A stretch of DNA of 64,000 nucleotides. Source: Symsagittifera roscoffensis (Eukaryota > Xenacoelomorpha > Acoela > Convolutidae). A program made the translations under genes and the position numbers. The DNA lies in NCBI RefSeq assembly GCF_963678635.1, contig NC_087063.1:30702599-30766598 (forward strand). The letters run 5' to 3'. The notes under the pieces were generated by a model. The model made no database searches and had not been told where the DNA came from. It saw only the letters and a program-made list of their open reading frames with translations. Shown here piece after piece: positions 1 to 11,129 of the stretch. Positions within the stretch are counted from its first letter, which is position 1. Each line of letters begins with the position of its first letter.

Positions 1-509
1 TTATCCATTTTTTCACAAATTTAAACCCTAAATTACATTTTAATAACCCGACTTTTGGAGAAAGTGAGGAAAAAAAATGTCTGGGGTGGTTGTTTTTACT
101 CAGGACAATTTTAAAAAGAATTTGCTGCATGTGGAATTAATCCACTATACTACCCTGACTCTGCGGTCGTTCTGAATCAATTCTAGCTAAACTGCTCGGT
201 TAAAGCTAAATATTCAGCTTTACAAAATAGTGCCAAATCAAGTATAGGCAAGCTAATTAGTCGTCATAATTCCCTATGCAGTCAATATTTCATTAACCAA
301 AAACTATTATAGACAAGTTAAAGGGTATTGGAACATTCAGGTCTTTGCCCTGATACACGTGCAGAGTCTTATTATTAACTTTATAAACCCAATTCTTAGT
401 AAGAAAAAACAAATTTAAACTTAACTGTTGCTGCGTATAAAAATTTCTAAATTTCCAAGGCACATGAGTTCTGAAAAACTGTTTTGTTATCTCAATCACT
501 CCTAAAGAG
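1..509. other. Intergenic AT-rich DNA, no gene seen
   Basis: No reading frame with recognisable protein content and no RNA gene is visible. It is unique-looking AT-rich sequence ending at the A-rich tail of the SINE that follows. Confidence 0.5.
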
Positions 510-710
510 TTTTTTTTATTAGCCCCTGCCCTGCTAAGTGCAGGACCAACCGTGGGGAGGGGGAGCTGTCATCCATTTTGCCGCAGCCGGTCCCACTTTG
601 AGGAGGCGGATGACACTGAGACCCCTCCAACTGTGGCCAAAGCGGGATTCGAACGCATGACACTCGTGTTGAGTAGAAGCGCTTCATATTAGAACCAGTT
701 CACGCGTAAC
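510..710 (-). repeat. tRNA-derived SINE
   Basis: On the minus strand this reads as a tRNA-like head followed by a GC-richer body and an A-rich tail. A pol III B-box-like sequence (CGTTCGAATCC) lies at 645-655. The body (about 525-640) is much richer in GC than its surroundings, and the unit ends in AATAAAAAAAA at about 510-519. The head does not fold into a convincing complete cloverleaf, so I call a SINE rather than a tRNA gene. The family is not identified, and the exact head boundary near 710 is a guess. Confidence 0.6.
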
Positions 711-1150
711 TTGAACTCCGAAAACAATTTTCAGAAAAATATCCCAGTTTTAAAAAAGAACCAGTTTGAATATTTTCGTATTCTAGACTGATTATCATCA
801 GGTATTGAAAAATATTATTCCCATATTTTTTTTACAATTTTTGAAGACTTTAATATATTTAGGCTCTTTTCGTATAAATTTGAGCTTAATTTTATTTCAC
901 TCGAGCTATTCAGGAAACTGTTGGGAAGTTCTCTGAAGCAACCAGCTATTTTTCTCAAATAGATAGAAGCTTATAAATCATTAAGGGAGCAATAAAGATT
1001 TCATTTTACATAATTGCCAATAAAATAACTATTTGCCAAAAATTTCTCAAACAAAAGCATTAAAAAATTAAAAGTTTTTGTTCCGACTATTGAAAATTGG
1101 GAAACTTTGTTTGTATTCGGATAAACTGTAGTTTTCCCTTTTTTTATTTT

Positions 1151-1310
1151 CCACGATAAATCAATATCCACAAATAATCAGTGGAATGGGTCAAATGATA
1201 TAATATCAAACTTTAAGTTGAGGCTTTAGTTTTTTTCCTTTTTTTGCGTTTCCACCATAAATCAGGACCCACAAATAATCATTGGAACGGATCGAGTGAT
1301 ATTATAATCA
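1151..1310. repeat. Tandem duplication, about 100-bp unit
   Basis: The stretch beginning CCACGATAAATC at about 1151 recurs with a few changes at about 1251 (CCACCATAAATC). Each copy is followed by CCACAAATAATC and a GGAA..GG(G/A)TC block. It is a short imperfect direct duplication with no coding content, running into the ATA/ATC microsatellite. Confidence 0.6.
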
Positions 1311-1386
1311 TAATAATCATAATAATAAAAATAATAATAATCTTGATAATCATAATAATAATCATAATAATCATAATCATAATAAG
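1303..1386. repeat. Trinucleotide-rich microsatellite (ATA/ATC)
   Basis: About 84 bases made of AAT, ATC and ATA trinucleotides in irregular order (ATCATAATAATCATAATAAT style). Simple-sequence DNA. Confidence 0.85.
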
Positions 1387-2134
1387 ATTGAATTAAGCCC
1401 GCAAGGCGGTGACTAGTTGCTTTGAGTTATTGATAACAAACTTAGTAAAATAAACTTAAGAACCATGACTCTGGATAAATCGAGTATTTGAAGGTTTGTA
1501 GTTTGTCAACCAATAAAAGGTTCAATATTTTTCTAAAGATTACAGGTTCTTGAAAAAGGTCATAGCCTAGCAAATTGTTCAATCTCGCGAGAGTGTTTGA
1601 CATTTCTGCGACACGGTAAAAGAAATTTTCACAAGGTTCTGCTCCGTGTTATCATTGACAGTCTCAAAAACGTCTTGTGTCCCGTTCGATTTGAATCAGG
1701 GCCCTTGTCGGTTGTCGAGAAATCAACAAAAATTATCGGCAACTCATTATTAGGAATAATATTCAGCAAAATTAAAAAGTTTTCAAATAAAGGCAGTGAA
1801 ACTGGCAACAAATTGCTTTTATTCATATAACATAAAACTCATCAGTAAAAAAAACATGATCCTCATCATTCATATCATGTTTTTTGTAATATCATTTTTA
1901 ACACCGTCATTAAAATTTTTCTATTCGGTTACATTGGTTTTTAGTCGCCAACCAAAATGGAGATGCATAAAAAACTATTGATAGTATGCAACTTTTAAAA
2001 AGCGAAGCCCGAACAGAGCTTTTCAGTGAGTTTGGTGAAGATTTTCTGATTTAATTCAATTGAATGTTTTTTATGCCTTTCGATTATGTGGTATATCTTT
2101 GACCTTTTAAAATTGCATCAAACACCAAGGTCTT
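1387..2134. other. Intergenic DNA, no gene seen
   Basis: Only short open frames without family resemblance are present (for example on both strands between 1600 and 1830, which overlap each other). Nothing here supports a gene. Confidence 0.5.
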
Positions 2135-2436
2135 TCACCGTGTTTTTAAAGCTATTTGTTCTCCAACAATAGATAAAAGATCGCTTAAAGGGTATCGTTT
2201 GCTTAATTTTTGAAAACTAATTTGTTCAAATTTGTCAAAATTGAAGTCAATTCCGTTTTCTGCAGTCCAGGTCATAAGATTGTTCAAGTTTGTTTGAATC
2301 GAAGAAAGGTCAAACCAATTTCCAATAATATTTGTATCGTCATCATATAAAAAAGGAGGGGTTGCCAATAACTTCTGGCATATCGTTTATATATAAAGAA
2401 AACAAGAACACTGCAAAAATTGATCCCTGTGGACCA
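2135..2436 (-). pseudogene. Non-LTR retrotransposon reverse transcriptase fragment
   Basis: The minus strand encodes two consecutive reverse transcriptase blocks of the LINE (jockey-like) type. First comes a GPQGSIF...LFSLYIND block (about 2365-2436), matching the conserved PQGS...LLFLLYINDLP region. After a frame change comes a YDDDT block (the [FY]xDD catalytic box), followed by LQxxLNNLMTWxxENGIDFNFDKFE, the usual conserved stretch after that box (2135-2368). The frameshift and the missing flanks make it a dead remnant of about 100 codons. Clade assignment would need a phylogeny. Confidence 0.75.
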
Positions 2437-2990
2437 CATCATATCATATTAGAACTCTTTCAGTCCTGATATTAAATTAATTGTTTTAAAGAATTTCAAA
2501 ATTGACAAAATTCTGTTTGAAAATTTCAATTTTTGTTCATTCAGGCTTATTTTGTTTTTCAAATATTTTTTTTTACTAAAAAAATCATTGTAACGAGTGG
2601 AGTGATTTATTCTGTTAGTCTTTTCAGTCTCGGTTCGACTGAAGTTGAAAAAATTTGAAAAAAACAGTATCGAGAAAAACAAGTTTGGAGTTTTTGAGTT
2701 TTGGTTCAATTTTGGCTGCGAAAAAGTTTTTAATAGAGGAATTTGCTATGAAACGTTAGTTTTTTCCTTTTTTTGAATTTTGCTTTTAGTTTGTTTCAAT
2801 CATTTTTCGACAAAACTGTTGACTGATTTGTCTTTTCAACTGTGACTGTCAAATATGCCTAAACTTCAGGTTTTCTTCAAAGCCTTTTGATCCTACCACG
2901 CACAAAAAAACATCCTTAACAAGAAAAAAGCATGAAAAAATTTATGTACTATTTTTAGGAATATGATCGGAACATTCTGTGCTACTTGCA
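2437..2990. other. Intergenic AT-rich DNA, no gene seen
   Basis: Very AT-rich sequence with homopolymer runs. An 86-codon open frame on the minus strand is low complexity and has no family features. Confidence 0.45.
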
Positions 2991-3127
2991 GGGGCAGATC
3001 TAGGATTTTCGAAAAACTTTGTCGACCTTTTTTTCAGGTCGACCAAATTGATTTTGTTAGCTCTCCCAAACCACTATAAGGCTATAAAGACCGTAACTTG
3101 ACCAAAATTTTTTGCGCCGCAGGCAAA

Positions 3128-4270
3128 TTGTTGAAAAAAGACCAAAAAAAGGCGTTTTTAAGCACTTTTTAAAAAATTTTGACCAAAACATTGCGTTTTT
3201 TCAGCGCGCGCTCCCCCCTTAAAATTAGTATATATTTTTGCTCAGAAAAAAAAAGATATTAAGAATTAATTTAGCTGATCCGATTTGAACACTTTCCAAA
3301 TTTAACATATTTACAAATCAACATTAACCCAATAAAGATACTGCATGGCTCATTCGGTCGTCGCCAGATGGTGCCCAAGAGATCCGAGCATCTTATAGAG
3401 ATGAAAGAGATTAAAAGAAATCAGTATGACACAATTTAAATTCCGTAGTATGGAAGCTTGGACATTAAAAATTGTTGAAAAAAGGCTAAAAACAGGCGTT
3501 TTTAAGCACTTTTTAAAAATTTTTGACCAAAACATTGCGTTTTTTCAGCGCGCGCTCCCCCCTCAAAGTTAGTATATATTTTTGCTCAGAAAAAAAAGAT
3601 ATTAAGAATTAATTTAGCTGATCCGATTTGAACAATTTCCAAATTTAACATATTTACAAATCAACATTAACCCAATAAAGATACTGCATGGCTCATTCGG
3701 TCATCGCCAGATGGTGCCCAAGAGATCCGAGCATCTTATAGAGATGAAAGAGATTAAAAGAATCTCTTTTAAGCTGATCCGATTTGAACATTTTCCAAAT
3801 TTAACTCATTCGGTCGTCGCCAGATGGTGCCCAAGAGATCCGAGCATCTTATAGAGATGAAAGAGATTAAAAGAAATCAGTATGACACGATTTAAATTCC
3901 GTAGTATGGAAGCTTGGACATTAAAAATTGTTGAAAAAAGGCCAAAAAAAGGCGTTTTTAAGCACTTTTTAAAAATTTTTGACCAAAACATTGCGTTTTT
4001 TCAGCGCGCGCTCCCCCCTCAAAGTTAGTATATATTTTTGCTCAGAAAAAAAAGATATTAAGAATTAATTTAGCTGATCCGATTTGAACAATTTCCAAAT
4101 TTAACATATTTACAAATCAACATTAACCCAATAAAGATACTGCATGGCTCATTCGGTCATCGCCAGATGGTGCCCAAGAGATCCGAGCATCTTATAGAGA
4201 TGAAAGAGATTAAAAGAAATCAGTATGACACGATTTAAATTCCGTAGTATGGAAGCTTGGACATTAAAAT
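3128..4270. repeat. Three-copy tandem repeat, units of 344/456/340 bp
   Basis: The landmark TTGAAAAAAG followed by GGCGTTTTTAAGCAC recurs at 3131, 3475 and 3931. Each unit then carries a GCGCGCGCTCCCCCC tract, a TTAAGAATTAATTTAGCTGATC block and a CATTCGGTC..CGCCAGATGG block. The middle unit is longer because its last ~110 bp are partly duplicated (the CATTCGGTC block appears twice, near 3695 and 3806). Repeats differ by only a few bases, so the expansion is recent. The near-identical 61-codon frames inside are by-products of the repeat. Confidence 0.85.
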
Positions 4271-4755
4271 TACTGATCTATTGTGCCAAGGATTGTTTGC
4301 TGGAAAAGTACTTATCATAGACCAGAAAACTCTTCTGCGATCGAGTTTTGTTTCGGTATATTAAGAAAACTTTACCCTGTCAAAGCTATCCTCGGATTTT
4401 TCAGTTGTTTTTTAAAGCATAAAACTGACTATAAGAAAATTTGAGTACACAAATTCATCTGTAACCATGACTTCCAAACGCAGTTTCATCCTAAGTTACG
4501 CCATACTTTATTAATCATCTTTTATGATTTGCTTCGGTTCAGAATATTAATAATATGCCAAAAGCAAATAAACCAGTTTACCGTTTCTTGTAACCAAATA
4601 TCAATCGAATATTAGACACAGCGATTAATATTTCCGCCATTAATTGATGGCTTCTCAACTTAAGACTGTGTAGGTATTCAGTGGTTTTGGATAGATATCT
4701 TAGTAACTTCACAAAGCACTTTAGTTCCTTTTTACGCCTCAACTCGTCCTACTCG
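4271..4755. other. Upstream region of the MROH1-type gene
   Basis: This holds the 5' flank and presumably the 5' UTR of the gene that starts at 4756. No clear TATA box or splice acceptor can be singled out. The frame of the gene stays open back to 4681 but contains no ATG there, so upstream non-coding exon structure is not visible. Confidence 0.4.
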
Positions 4756-7700
4756 ATGGGGGACAATTCAGGCGACAAAGTGCTCCTCTCCGTTATAAAC
4801 TCATTGTACACAAGTTGCGGTGACAGAAGCTCTGCAGTTCAAGAAAGTGCTAAGAATTCTCTGGTCCAACTGAGTCTTGCGAACGCCGAAACAGTTCTGC
4901 TGAGTGCTTGCAATTTCCTCAACAACAAAGGAGCGCCATCCAAAACACATCAAATCGCAATTTTAGAAGTGCTAGAAAAAAGCGTAAAAGATGGCAATCA
5001 ACAAAAAATTACTCCCGGTTTGGCTAGAAAGTTAATAGAATGCAGTGTTGGAGTTATGATCAATAACAAGGAGGTGGTTCCCGAGTTACAAGGGGCTGCC
5101 AGTTCTGTTCTGGTAGCTTTGAGCATGAACAACTTTCAATCTGTTTGGAACGAGTTGGAAAAAAAATTAGACCCCGGTTCTCTGCCGCATTATTTCACAC
5201 TAAAAACGTTGGGAACCCTCGCTACATTGCATGCTCAAGAAAGTTGTCCAAAACTGAAACGTATTTTAGGACTTCTATTGCCAATGTTTGGTATGGTCAA
5301 GTTAGACAACATGAAGTTTGTCTTTGCGACGACAATTGCTGAGTTTTGTTCAGCAATACATGAGGCAGTGTCGACTGAGCCCGAGAAATTGGCGGATTTC
5401 AAAACCGAGATTGAAGCCGAGATTCTGTCGTGTTTTGACGTCATTTTCAATGTTTGGATTGCCGTCAAAGATCAAAGAGTTCAGTTGGCTGTTTTAGAAG
5501 CGACTACTAAAATTTGTTTTCTTCTACCTTCAGGAAAATTTGAGGAAAATGTTCCCAAAATAACCCAAACGATATCCAACATGATGAAAAAATCAAAAGA
5601 GCAAATAACGCTTTTAATCATTCTTGGAACTTTTTTGGAGGCGTGCGTTGAACAAAAAAGCGCAGGATTGGAAACTATTTTTGACCAAGTTTGGAATACT
5701 CTTTTTGTCATTGTGATGAGTTTGAACGAAAGCGAGCTGGCAACCAACAAGACTTTCAAAGAACTTTGCAAGATTTACTCAACACTGAACAAGCGCTTTG
5801 ATCAGAAACAACTCTTGACTATAATGTCTAAATTTGATAGCAAAGAAGAGAATCAAAAAATATTCGGTCTTGTGATTCTGAGACATCTGATAAATTTTGA
5901 CTCCGAGCGTATGAGCACAGGTGATAAGAAAGGCGTGATTGTCAGTGGTTTAAAAAACATCCTTGAAGATCAAAGTTTGAAGGTGCGCAAAAATCTAGCC
6001 CTGACTATTCTCGCCATTGCTCTTCAGGATTTTCTATCTACTGAAGGATCTTACCCATTGATTGAATTTATAGTAGTAAATAGTGCTTTAAAATCGAGTG
6101 AAAAACCCGCCAAATCAGGAGTCCGCAAGGTGAAGGATACTGATATGGCTAGCCAACTGGTTAATGAGCTAGTAATGACCTGCCAAAATGTGTTGCACAA
6201 ATTATTTACGAACATCATATCCCTAAACTTTGTTCTTTGGCCTGACAGTATGCAGTTTTTGATGTCGGCGAAATGTCACCATTCAGTGCACAACTTGAGT
6301 TCGAATCTCTTGCTTCTCCTTAACAGTTTGGTAGAAAACGGCGATGAGGAACTTTTCTCAATCGATTTTGAAGAGCATATAAATCTGCCTCGGCCGATTG
6401 AGCTTTTCGTCCGAATGATCATCTTGAGTGGAGATCCTCCGATAAACTCTTGTGGTACAACCTACATGAACCTGCTCCAACTTTTGAACCCTTTCTTTGA
6501 GGACGAAATTCAAAAAATGTGGTCAAAAGTTATTCCTAAGTTAGTGACTTATTTGGAAGTTCACGAGAGCGAAAACTCATTTGATCAAGCTGCTTGGGAA
6601 GAACTTCTTTTGAAGTTGTTCTACAGAACTCTAGGCTTGTGGGACGACGAAGAAATTTACATTCAAGTAGCAGACGCTCTCATAGCCCAGCTGAACTTAT
6701 TTTACCTCTCAAACAATGACAGTCAGTCTAAATATTTCACCTACAAATGTCTAGGCTTCGTCATGCGACAATCACAGAGTAAAAAGTTAGTTGACAAAGT
6801 TGTGGCGGAAACCTTAGGTACAGTTGATCATTTAGATCAACATCAAAGGGAAGGTTATGCTATCGGCTTAGGATACGGAGCTGCCACACATTTGGACCAA
6901 ATTTTAGAAAAACTGGATTGTATTCTCAAAGGAAAACCACTCGAGGAGCCAAAACCAGCCGAAGCACCGCCTCCAACTAAAAAACGATTCGGATTGTCAA
7001 GCTCATCTAGCTCTGCTCCGAAAGCAGTGACCAAAGCGGTCGACGATAAATTAAAGGCAACAGTTATGTTGGCCTATGGGAACGTTTGCTTCTACGCGCC
7101 CATCAATTTGATAACATCTCGAATGGAAGCTTCCATTTTGAAATCACTGAACCCCCATTTCGCATCAGCGAAAGATTTATGCCTCCGTCAAAATGTACTA
7201 AGAGCCACTAAACTTTTAGCAAAAAGTATGCATGAGGATCATCTGAAACAGAAATACGTGTTTAATAACCGAAATGACATTATCAAAAGTCTGCTCACAA
7301 TTATCCACTCGGAACCGAATTCAGTTTTGACAACATCCACTCGGCAACTCGGCTTTGTAGCGCTCGCTGCTCTGGCGCAGTTGACTCCAACACTGACTGA
7401 CTCGGATGTGGAAAATGTTATCACAACTTGTTCACAATCTATTATGTCACTTTCTCAAGACAACAACAGCCACGAAAACAAAAAAGTCGAAACTATATCG
7501 GACGATGAGTATTCCAAACTAATTCAAGAAGCGTTTGATGATTTCTATGATTTATTAGAAGAAATCACCAAGCTGGCCAAATCTAACTTTGGACAGATGT
7601 TCAAAATTTTTGGACATTTAGAAAATGATCTTCTGAGCAACTCTTCGGCTGAAAAGTTGCGATCATTAAAAGCATGTCTGAAAATTTTTGAAACCTTCGA

Positions 7701-9825
7701 GTCACAGTTCAAATTTGCTGATAATTCTTCGTGTGAAGGCCTTGGTCAAATTTTGGCGCGTCTTTTACCGCTCTGCAATGACGAGGAATCAAATATTAGG
7801 AGCACCAGTTTGAAATGCATTGAGCGTTTGTACAAAATATCTACTCTAAATAAACCCGCTGACGAAGATACAAAAGCTACAGTTGAATCTGTTTTCGACA
7901 AAATTCGAGTAACAATTGAGTCGACTGTTAATTCGTTCGGTCAACTGAACGATTTGTCAAAAGTAGTTTCCTTTATGGTGGACGTTCAAGAAATTTTACA
8001 ATACACTTTGACACTTTTTGGAGGTATCTCAAACTCGAATCAGAGTCATTCGGCCGCAGCATGCATTGCTCTAAACGGGATCTTCAAGCACAGAAGTGAG
8101 CAGTTCAACCATAACATATCTTCTATCGTGTCTGAGTTCTGTAGTGCTATGGAAACAGTTATCAGTGATGAAAAACTGAAACAAGGACTACTAAAAGCAT
8201 ACAAGGTTTTCGGAGTCGCTCATTTGAGTCCCGTGGTCCAAGAACTATTGTTGTCGCAGTCGATCCCGTACTCAGCGGCGACCAAGGAACTCTGGACTTC
8301 ACTTTGCTCCGTAAACTCTAACGTTACAACCCAAGTACTGAGGCTATTTTTGGATCTTCTTACAACTAAACAGCCATATGAAGAAAAAGGAACAGTTAGA
8401 ACGGCCTCTAGAATCGTTCTAGCCATAACTTTGACGTTTGAAGTTCTAAAAGACGTTGAGAATGTACGCGAAGTTGTTAAGACCCTATTTCCAGAGTTAC
8501 TTATTGCGCTCTTAGCAAACGTTGGATCACTTCTGAAGACAGAAAACCTGAAACCAGCGAGTGGCGCAGCAAAACCAGCATCAAAAACAAGTAGATTCAG
8601 TCGGAAGAAGAAAAACGCAGAAGAAAAAGAGTCGGACGTGTCAGGGCAAACGACAAGCTTAATAGTGCCGAGAGAGGCGGCGAGCAGTGCGCTGAAATAT
8701 TTGCTCGAAACACTAAACAACGAAGTTCCGTTCATACAACAATGTGAACAATTCCAAGAAAAGCTCACACAAAAGGATACAGTGTTTGAAGGTATTGAAA
8801 AACTTGCGGATGTCATATGCGAAAATCTAGGCGATTATTTAGCGAGGATTGTGCCTTTGGCGTTTAATACATTGAATAGTGTTTACGAGGATCAAAGAAG
8901 CTGCGCAGCATCATTTTTTGGGCAACTAGTTTTTAATAAATGCGGCGGCCAAGATGGCGGTTTGATAGATTCAGTTATGAATGTATTACTTTCTAAATTA
9001 ATTGACAGTTGCTACGAAGTTAGAAAAATATCTCTAGAAGCGATTTCTAACATCGCAAACGCAGGAATTGAAAATGTGAAACGCTTCAGCACGCCAGTTT
9101 TGAACGCGTTAGTAATGGGTCTCGAAGATAATAAAGAAGGCCCTCAAAACGAAATTACCCTAGTAAGTTTGAATGGGTTGCAGAAAGTTTTGGAGGTTAT
9201 CGATGAGCCTTCGGTTCGCAATGTGTTAAACACTATTTGCATTCGTATCAAATCCTGCTACGAAAAGAATCACGCGAAAGTTAGAAGCGCTGCGTTTCAA
9301 CTTTTTGGCTCATTGACCAAATTTTGTACAGATGAGTCTAAAGTAACGTTCATTGACCAAATACATTCAATTTTACCAACTTTGCTCCTGCATACAAATG
9401 ACGAAGACGAGGATGTCACACTTGCATGTAAGAAAACATTGAATCAAGTTTCACCGTTATTGAAAAGCCCAAAATTGCAACAGTTTTGCGAAATTGCCCA
9501 CAAAAAATCATTGGCTCAATTTCATTATGGAGAGTTTCTGAACAATGTTGCAAAGAGCCTAATTGCTGAGATTCCGGAGAAACTTAATTTCTTCATAACC
9601 TCGAATGTTCAATTCTTCAAGAGTGCGAACCCGAAGTTAAGAGCCAACGCAGCTCTCTTAGTTGGGTTTCTGGTCGGTAATTTGCCCGAGGAACAAAGTC
9701 ACGTGGTTTCGATTGATCACGTGTTGAACTCTCTGACCGCTCTTCTGAAGGATTCGGATGTTCAAGTGCGGTCATACACTGCCGAGTCACTTGGATTACT
9801 CAGTAACCTCATAGCTAACGCCTAA
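4756..9825 (+). CDS. MROH1: Maestro heat-like repeat family member 1 (MROH1-type HEAT-repeat protein)
   Basis: A single uninterrupted frame of 1,689 codons encodes a protein made almost wholly of alpha-helical HEAT-type repeats. The N-terminal block (VQESAKNSLVQLS, then the LEVLEKSVKDG helix pair) and the C-terminal block (LTALLKDSDVQVRSYTAES near residue 1670) match the layout of animal MROH1, whose human form is about 1,640 residues, so the gene looks full length. Two charged low-complexity linkers interrupt the helical array: a proline/lysine/serine-rich one at about residues 725-765 and a lysine-rich one at about 1265-1300. No catalytic motif or membrane segment is seen. MROH1 has been linked to lysosome-associated trafficking in animals, but that role is not shown by this sequence. 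The start is the ATG at 4756, because the open frame further upstream begins at GTG. The absence of any intron over 5 kb is odd for an animal gene, and the intact frame argues against a decayed retrocopy. Confidence 0.88.
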   Translation: MGDNSGDKVLLSVINSLYTSCGDRSSAVQESAKNSLVQLSLANAETVLLSACNFLNNKGAPSKTHQIAILEVLEKSVKDGNQQKITPGLARKLIECSVGVMINNKEVVPELQGAASSVLVALSMNNFQSVWNELEKKLDPGSLPHYFTLKTLGTLATLHAQESCPKLKRILGLLLPMFGMVKLDNMKFVFATTIAEFCSAIHEAVSTEPEKLADFKTEIEAEILSCFDVIFNVWIAVKDQRVQLAVLEATTKICFLLPSGKFEENVPKITQTISNMMKKSKEQITLLIILGTFLEACVEQKSAGLETIFDQVWNTLFVIVMSLNESELATNKTFKELCKIYSTLNKRFDQKQLLTIMSKFDSKEENQKIFGLVILRHLINFDSERMSTGDKKGVIVSGLKNILEDQSLKVRKNLALTILAIALQDFLSTEGSYPLIEFIVVNSALKSSEKPAKSGVRKVKDTDMASQLVNELVMTCQNVLHKLFTNIISLNFVLWPDSMQFLMSAKCHHSVHNLSSNLLLLLNSLVENGDEELFSIDFEEHINLPRPIELFVRMIILSGDPPINSCGTTYMNLLQLLNPFFEDEIQKMWSKVIPKLVTYLEVHESENSFDQAAWEELLLKLFYRTLGLWDDEEIYIQVADALIAQLNLFYLSNNDSQSKYFTYKCLGFVMRQSQSKKLVDKVVAETLGTVDHLDQHQREGYAIGLGYGAATHLDQILEKLDCILKGKPLEEPKPAEAPPPTKKRFGLSSSSSSAPKAVTKAVDDKLKATVMLAYGNVCFYAPINLITSRMEASILKSLNPHFASAKDLCLRQNVLRATKLLAKSMHEDHLKQKYVFNNRNDIIKSLLTIIHSEPNSVLTTSTRQLGFVALAALAQLTPTLTDSDVENVITTCSQSIMSLSQDNNSHENKKVETISDDEYSKLIQEAFDDFYDLLEEITKLAKSNFGQMFKIFGHLENDLLSNSSAEKLRSLKACLKIFETFESQFKFADNSSCEGLGQILARLLPLCNDEESNIRSTSLKCIERLYKISTLNKPADEDTKATVESVFDKIRVTIESTVNSFGQLNDLSKVVSFMVDVQEILQYTLTLFGGISNSNQSHSAAACIALNGIFKHRSEQFNHNISSIVSEFCSAMETVISDEKLKQGLLKAYKVFGVAHLSPVVQELLLSQSIPYSAATKELWTSLCSVNSNVTTQVLRLFLDLLTTKQPYEEKGTVRTASRIVLAITLTFEVLKDVENVREVVKTLFPELLIALLANVGSLLKTENLKPASGAAKPASKTSRFSRKKKNAEEKESDVSGQTTSLIVPREAASSALKYLLETLNNEVPFIQQCEQFQEKLTQKDTVFEGIEKLADVICENLGDYLARIVPLAFNTLNSVYEDQRSCAASFFGQLVFNKCGGQDGGLIDSVMNVLLSKLIDSCYEVRKISLEAISNIANAGIENVKRFSTPVLNALVMGLEDNKEGPQNEITLVSLNGLQKVLEVIDEPSVRNVLNTICIRIKSCYEKNHAKVRSAAFQLFGSLTKFCTDESKVTFIDQIHSILPTLLLHTNDEDEDVTLACKKTLNQVSPLLKSPKLQQFCEIAHKKSLAQFHYGEFLNNVAKSLIAEIPEKLNFFITSNVQFFKSANPKLRANAALLVGFLVGNLPEEQSHVVSIDHVLNSLTALLKDSDVQVRSYTAESLGLLSNLIANA

Positions 9826-9968
9826 CATTTGATTAGTTTTCATGTATATTGCCTATCGTTATCAACTCAACTCTATCCGTTTCATTTATCCTCATTTTAA
9901 TTCATTCAGATCTTGTTAACTGTAGCCCTGCTCAAAAATAGGGGACTCGTTACAAGGTACAAATTACA

Positions 9969-9974
9969 AATAAA
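9969..9974 (+). promoter_or_regulatory. Polyadenylation signal of the MROH1-type gene
   Basis: AATAAA lies about 145 bases after the stop codon at 9823-9825, with A-rich sequence around it. This is the nearest canonical signal downstream of the gene. Confidence 0.55.
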
Positions 9975-10079
9975 AAATTCTTTATACGGATAGCAATTCT
10001 TTAACAGGTAACATAGTGAAGGGATAGTAAACAAGATCCTTTAATTCAAATTATAAAATGTTCTTCATTCAATAGACTT

Positions 10080-10760
10080 TCTCGTTGCAAAGTGCTGTTT
10101 GTGCTAATTGAAAAAATTTGAAAGCAGTTTTAAGCAGAAGATTGAAAATCACCTTTGAAATCTAAGACAAAAAAAATTTCAGTTTCATTTTGAACTAGTT
10201 TTCAAAATTTACACTTGCTTATAACTCCATAAAAAAACAGTAAAGCAATCATTATTGTCAGCGCTGGTTCTAATGTTTCTTCACTAAGCTTTAAAACAGA
10301 GGCAAAGCTTTAAAAAGTAGCAAGAAATAAGCCTCGAATGAATATTTTTTTTTGCTACGAGTCGGATTCGAAACTGGAACCTCGAAGTTTGGCGTTTCAC
10401 TCCCTCTTTTTCAGCCACGATACGCTTTTAAATCGAAAAACACTAGCCAGAAAAAAAAGCAGTGAACAGATGCTATACAAAACCCAATGCTACAGATAGT
10501 GATTATAGCAAAAAATATGTTATAAATAAACATAATCTATTATATTCGAAAATATATAAATATATTGTAAAAACTGGTGTAGTAACAAACAATTTTACGA
10601 AGTGCCCAGCTTTAATCAGTAAAATTGATCTAAAACTAATCATTCGTTGGAGTTGACCAAAAAATGAAAATCTACAAAATTTTAATATAACCCCCACATG
10701 AAGTTAACGGTATTAACAATTATGCGTGGAAAAAAATGGGGGTTATGCGTAGATCATAGA
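10080..10760. repeat. Dispersed repeat family A, copy 1, with tRNA-like module
   Basis: This shares a series of landmarks with 11130-12000 and 14600-15260: a GAAAGC..TTT block, CCTTTGAAATC-like text, then TGTTAGCGCTGGTTCTAAT-type text near 10250, then a CAGAGGC(A/G)AAGC motif (10297). A tRNA-like module lies on the minus strand at 10354-10425 (B-box-like TTTCGAATCC). Copies are strongly diverged and hold no coding sequence. The element class is not known. The tRNA-like part suggests a SINE head or a tRNA-gene relic. Confidence 0.5.
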
Positions 10761-11129
10761 TGGAGATTAAGAATCTAGATAAGCAAAAACAACGATATTA
10801 ACGAAACAGAAATTGGATAATCAGTTTTGATACAAAACGACGTTTTTGCTCATGATGAATTCATATTAGTAGATAAAAATTTAAAATCTCAGAGCTGATC
10901 AAAACTATTATAATAAATGGAATTTAAGTTTTAAATCTAAGTAGTATAGTGGTGTTTTTCTATCTTTATGTTTTTTGTAGCTGTGAGATGTAATAACTCG
11001 ATTTGATTTAAGAAGTCAAGTTTTATTGTTAATTTTTTTTCGTGTGCGTGGCAGTAACAAGTAGCTCAAAATGAAAGAATTTTTTGCAAGAAAAATTTAA
11101 AAAAAGCAGTAAATTTTCTATGAATAAAC

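Noticed and set aside
3350..3991. Two nearly identical 61-codon minus-strand frames
   Set aside because: They exist because the tandem repeat duplicated the same non-coding sequence. Nothing suggests translation.
4681..4755. Extension of the MROH1-type protein upstream to 4681
   Set aside because: The open frame reaches 4681 only through a GTG, and the sequence there is not MROH1-like. The ATG at 4756 gives the expected N-terminus.
8220..8816. 198-codon frame on the minus strand inside the MROH1-type gene
   Set aside because: It is antisense to a well-supported coding region, serine/phenylalanine-rich as expected for the reverse of helical coding sequence, and has no family resemblance.
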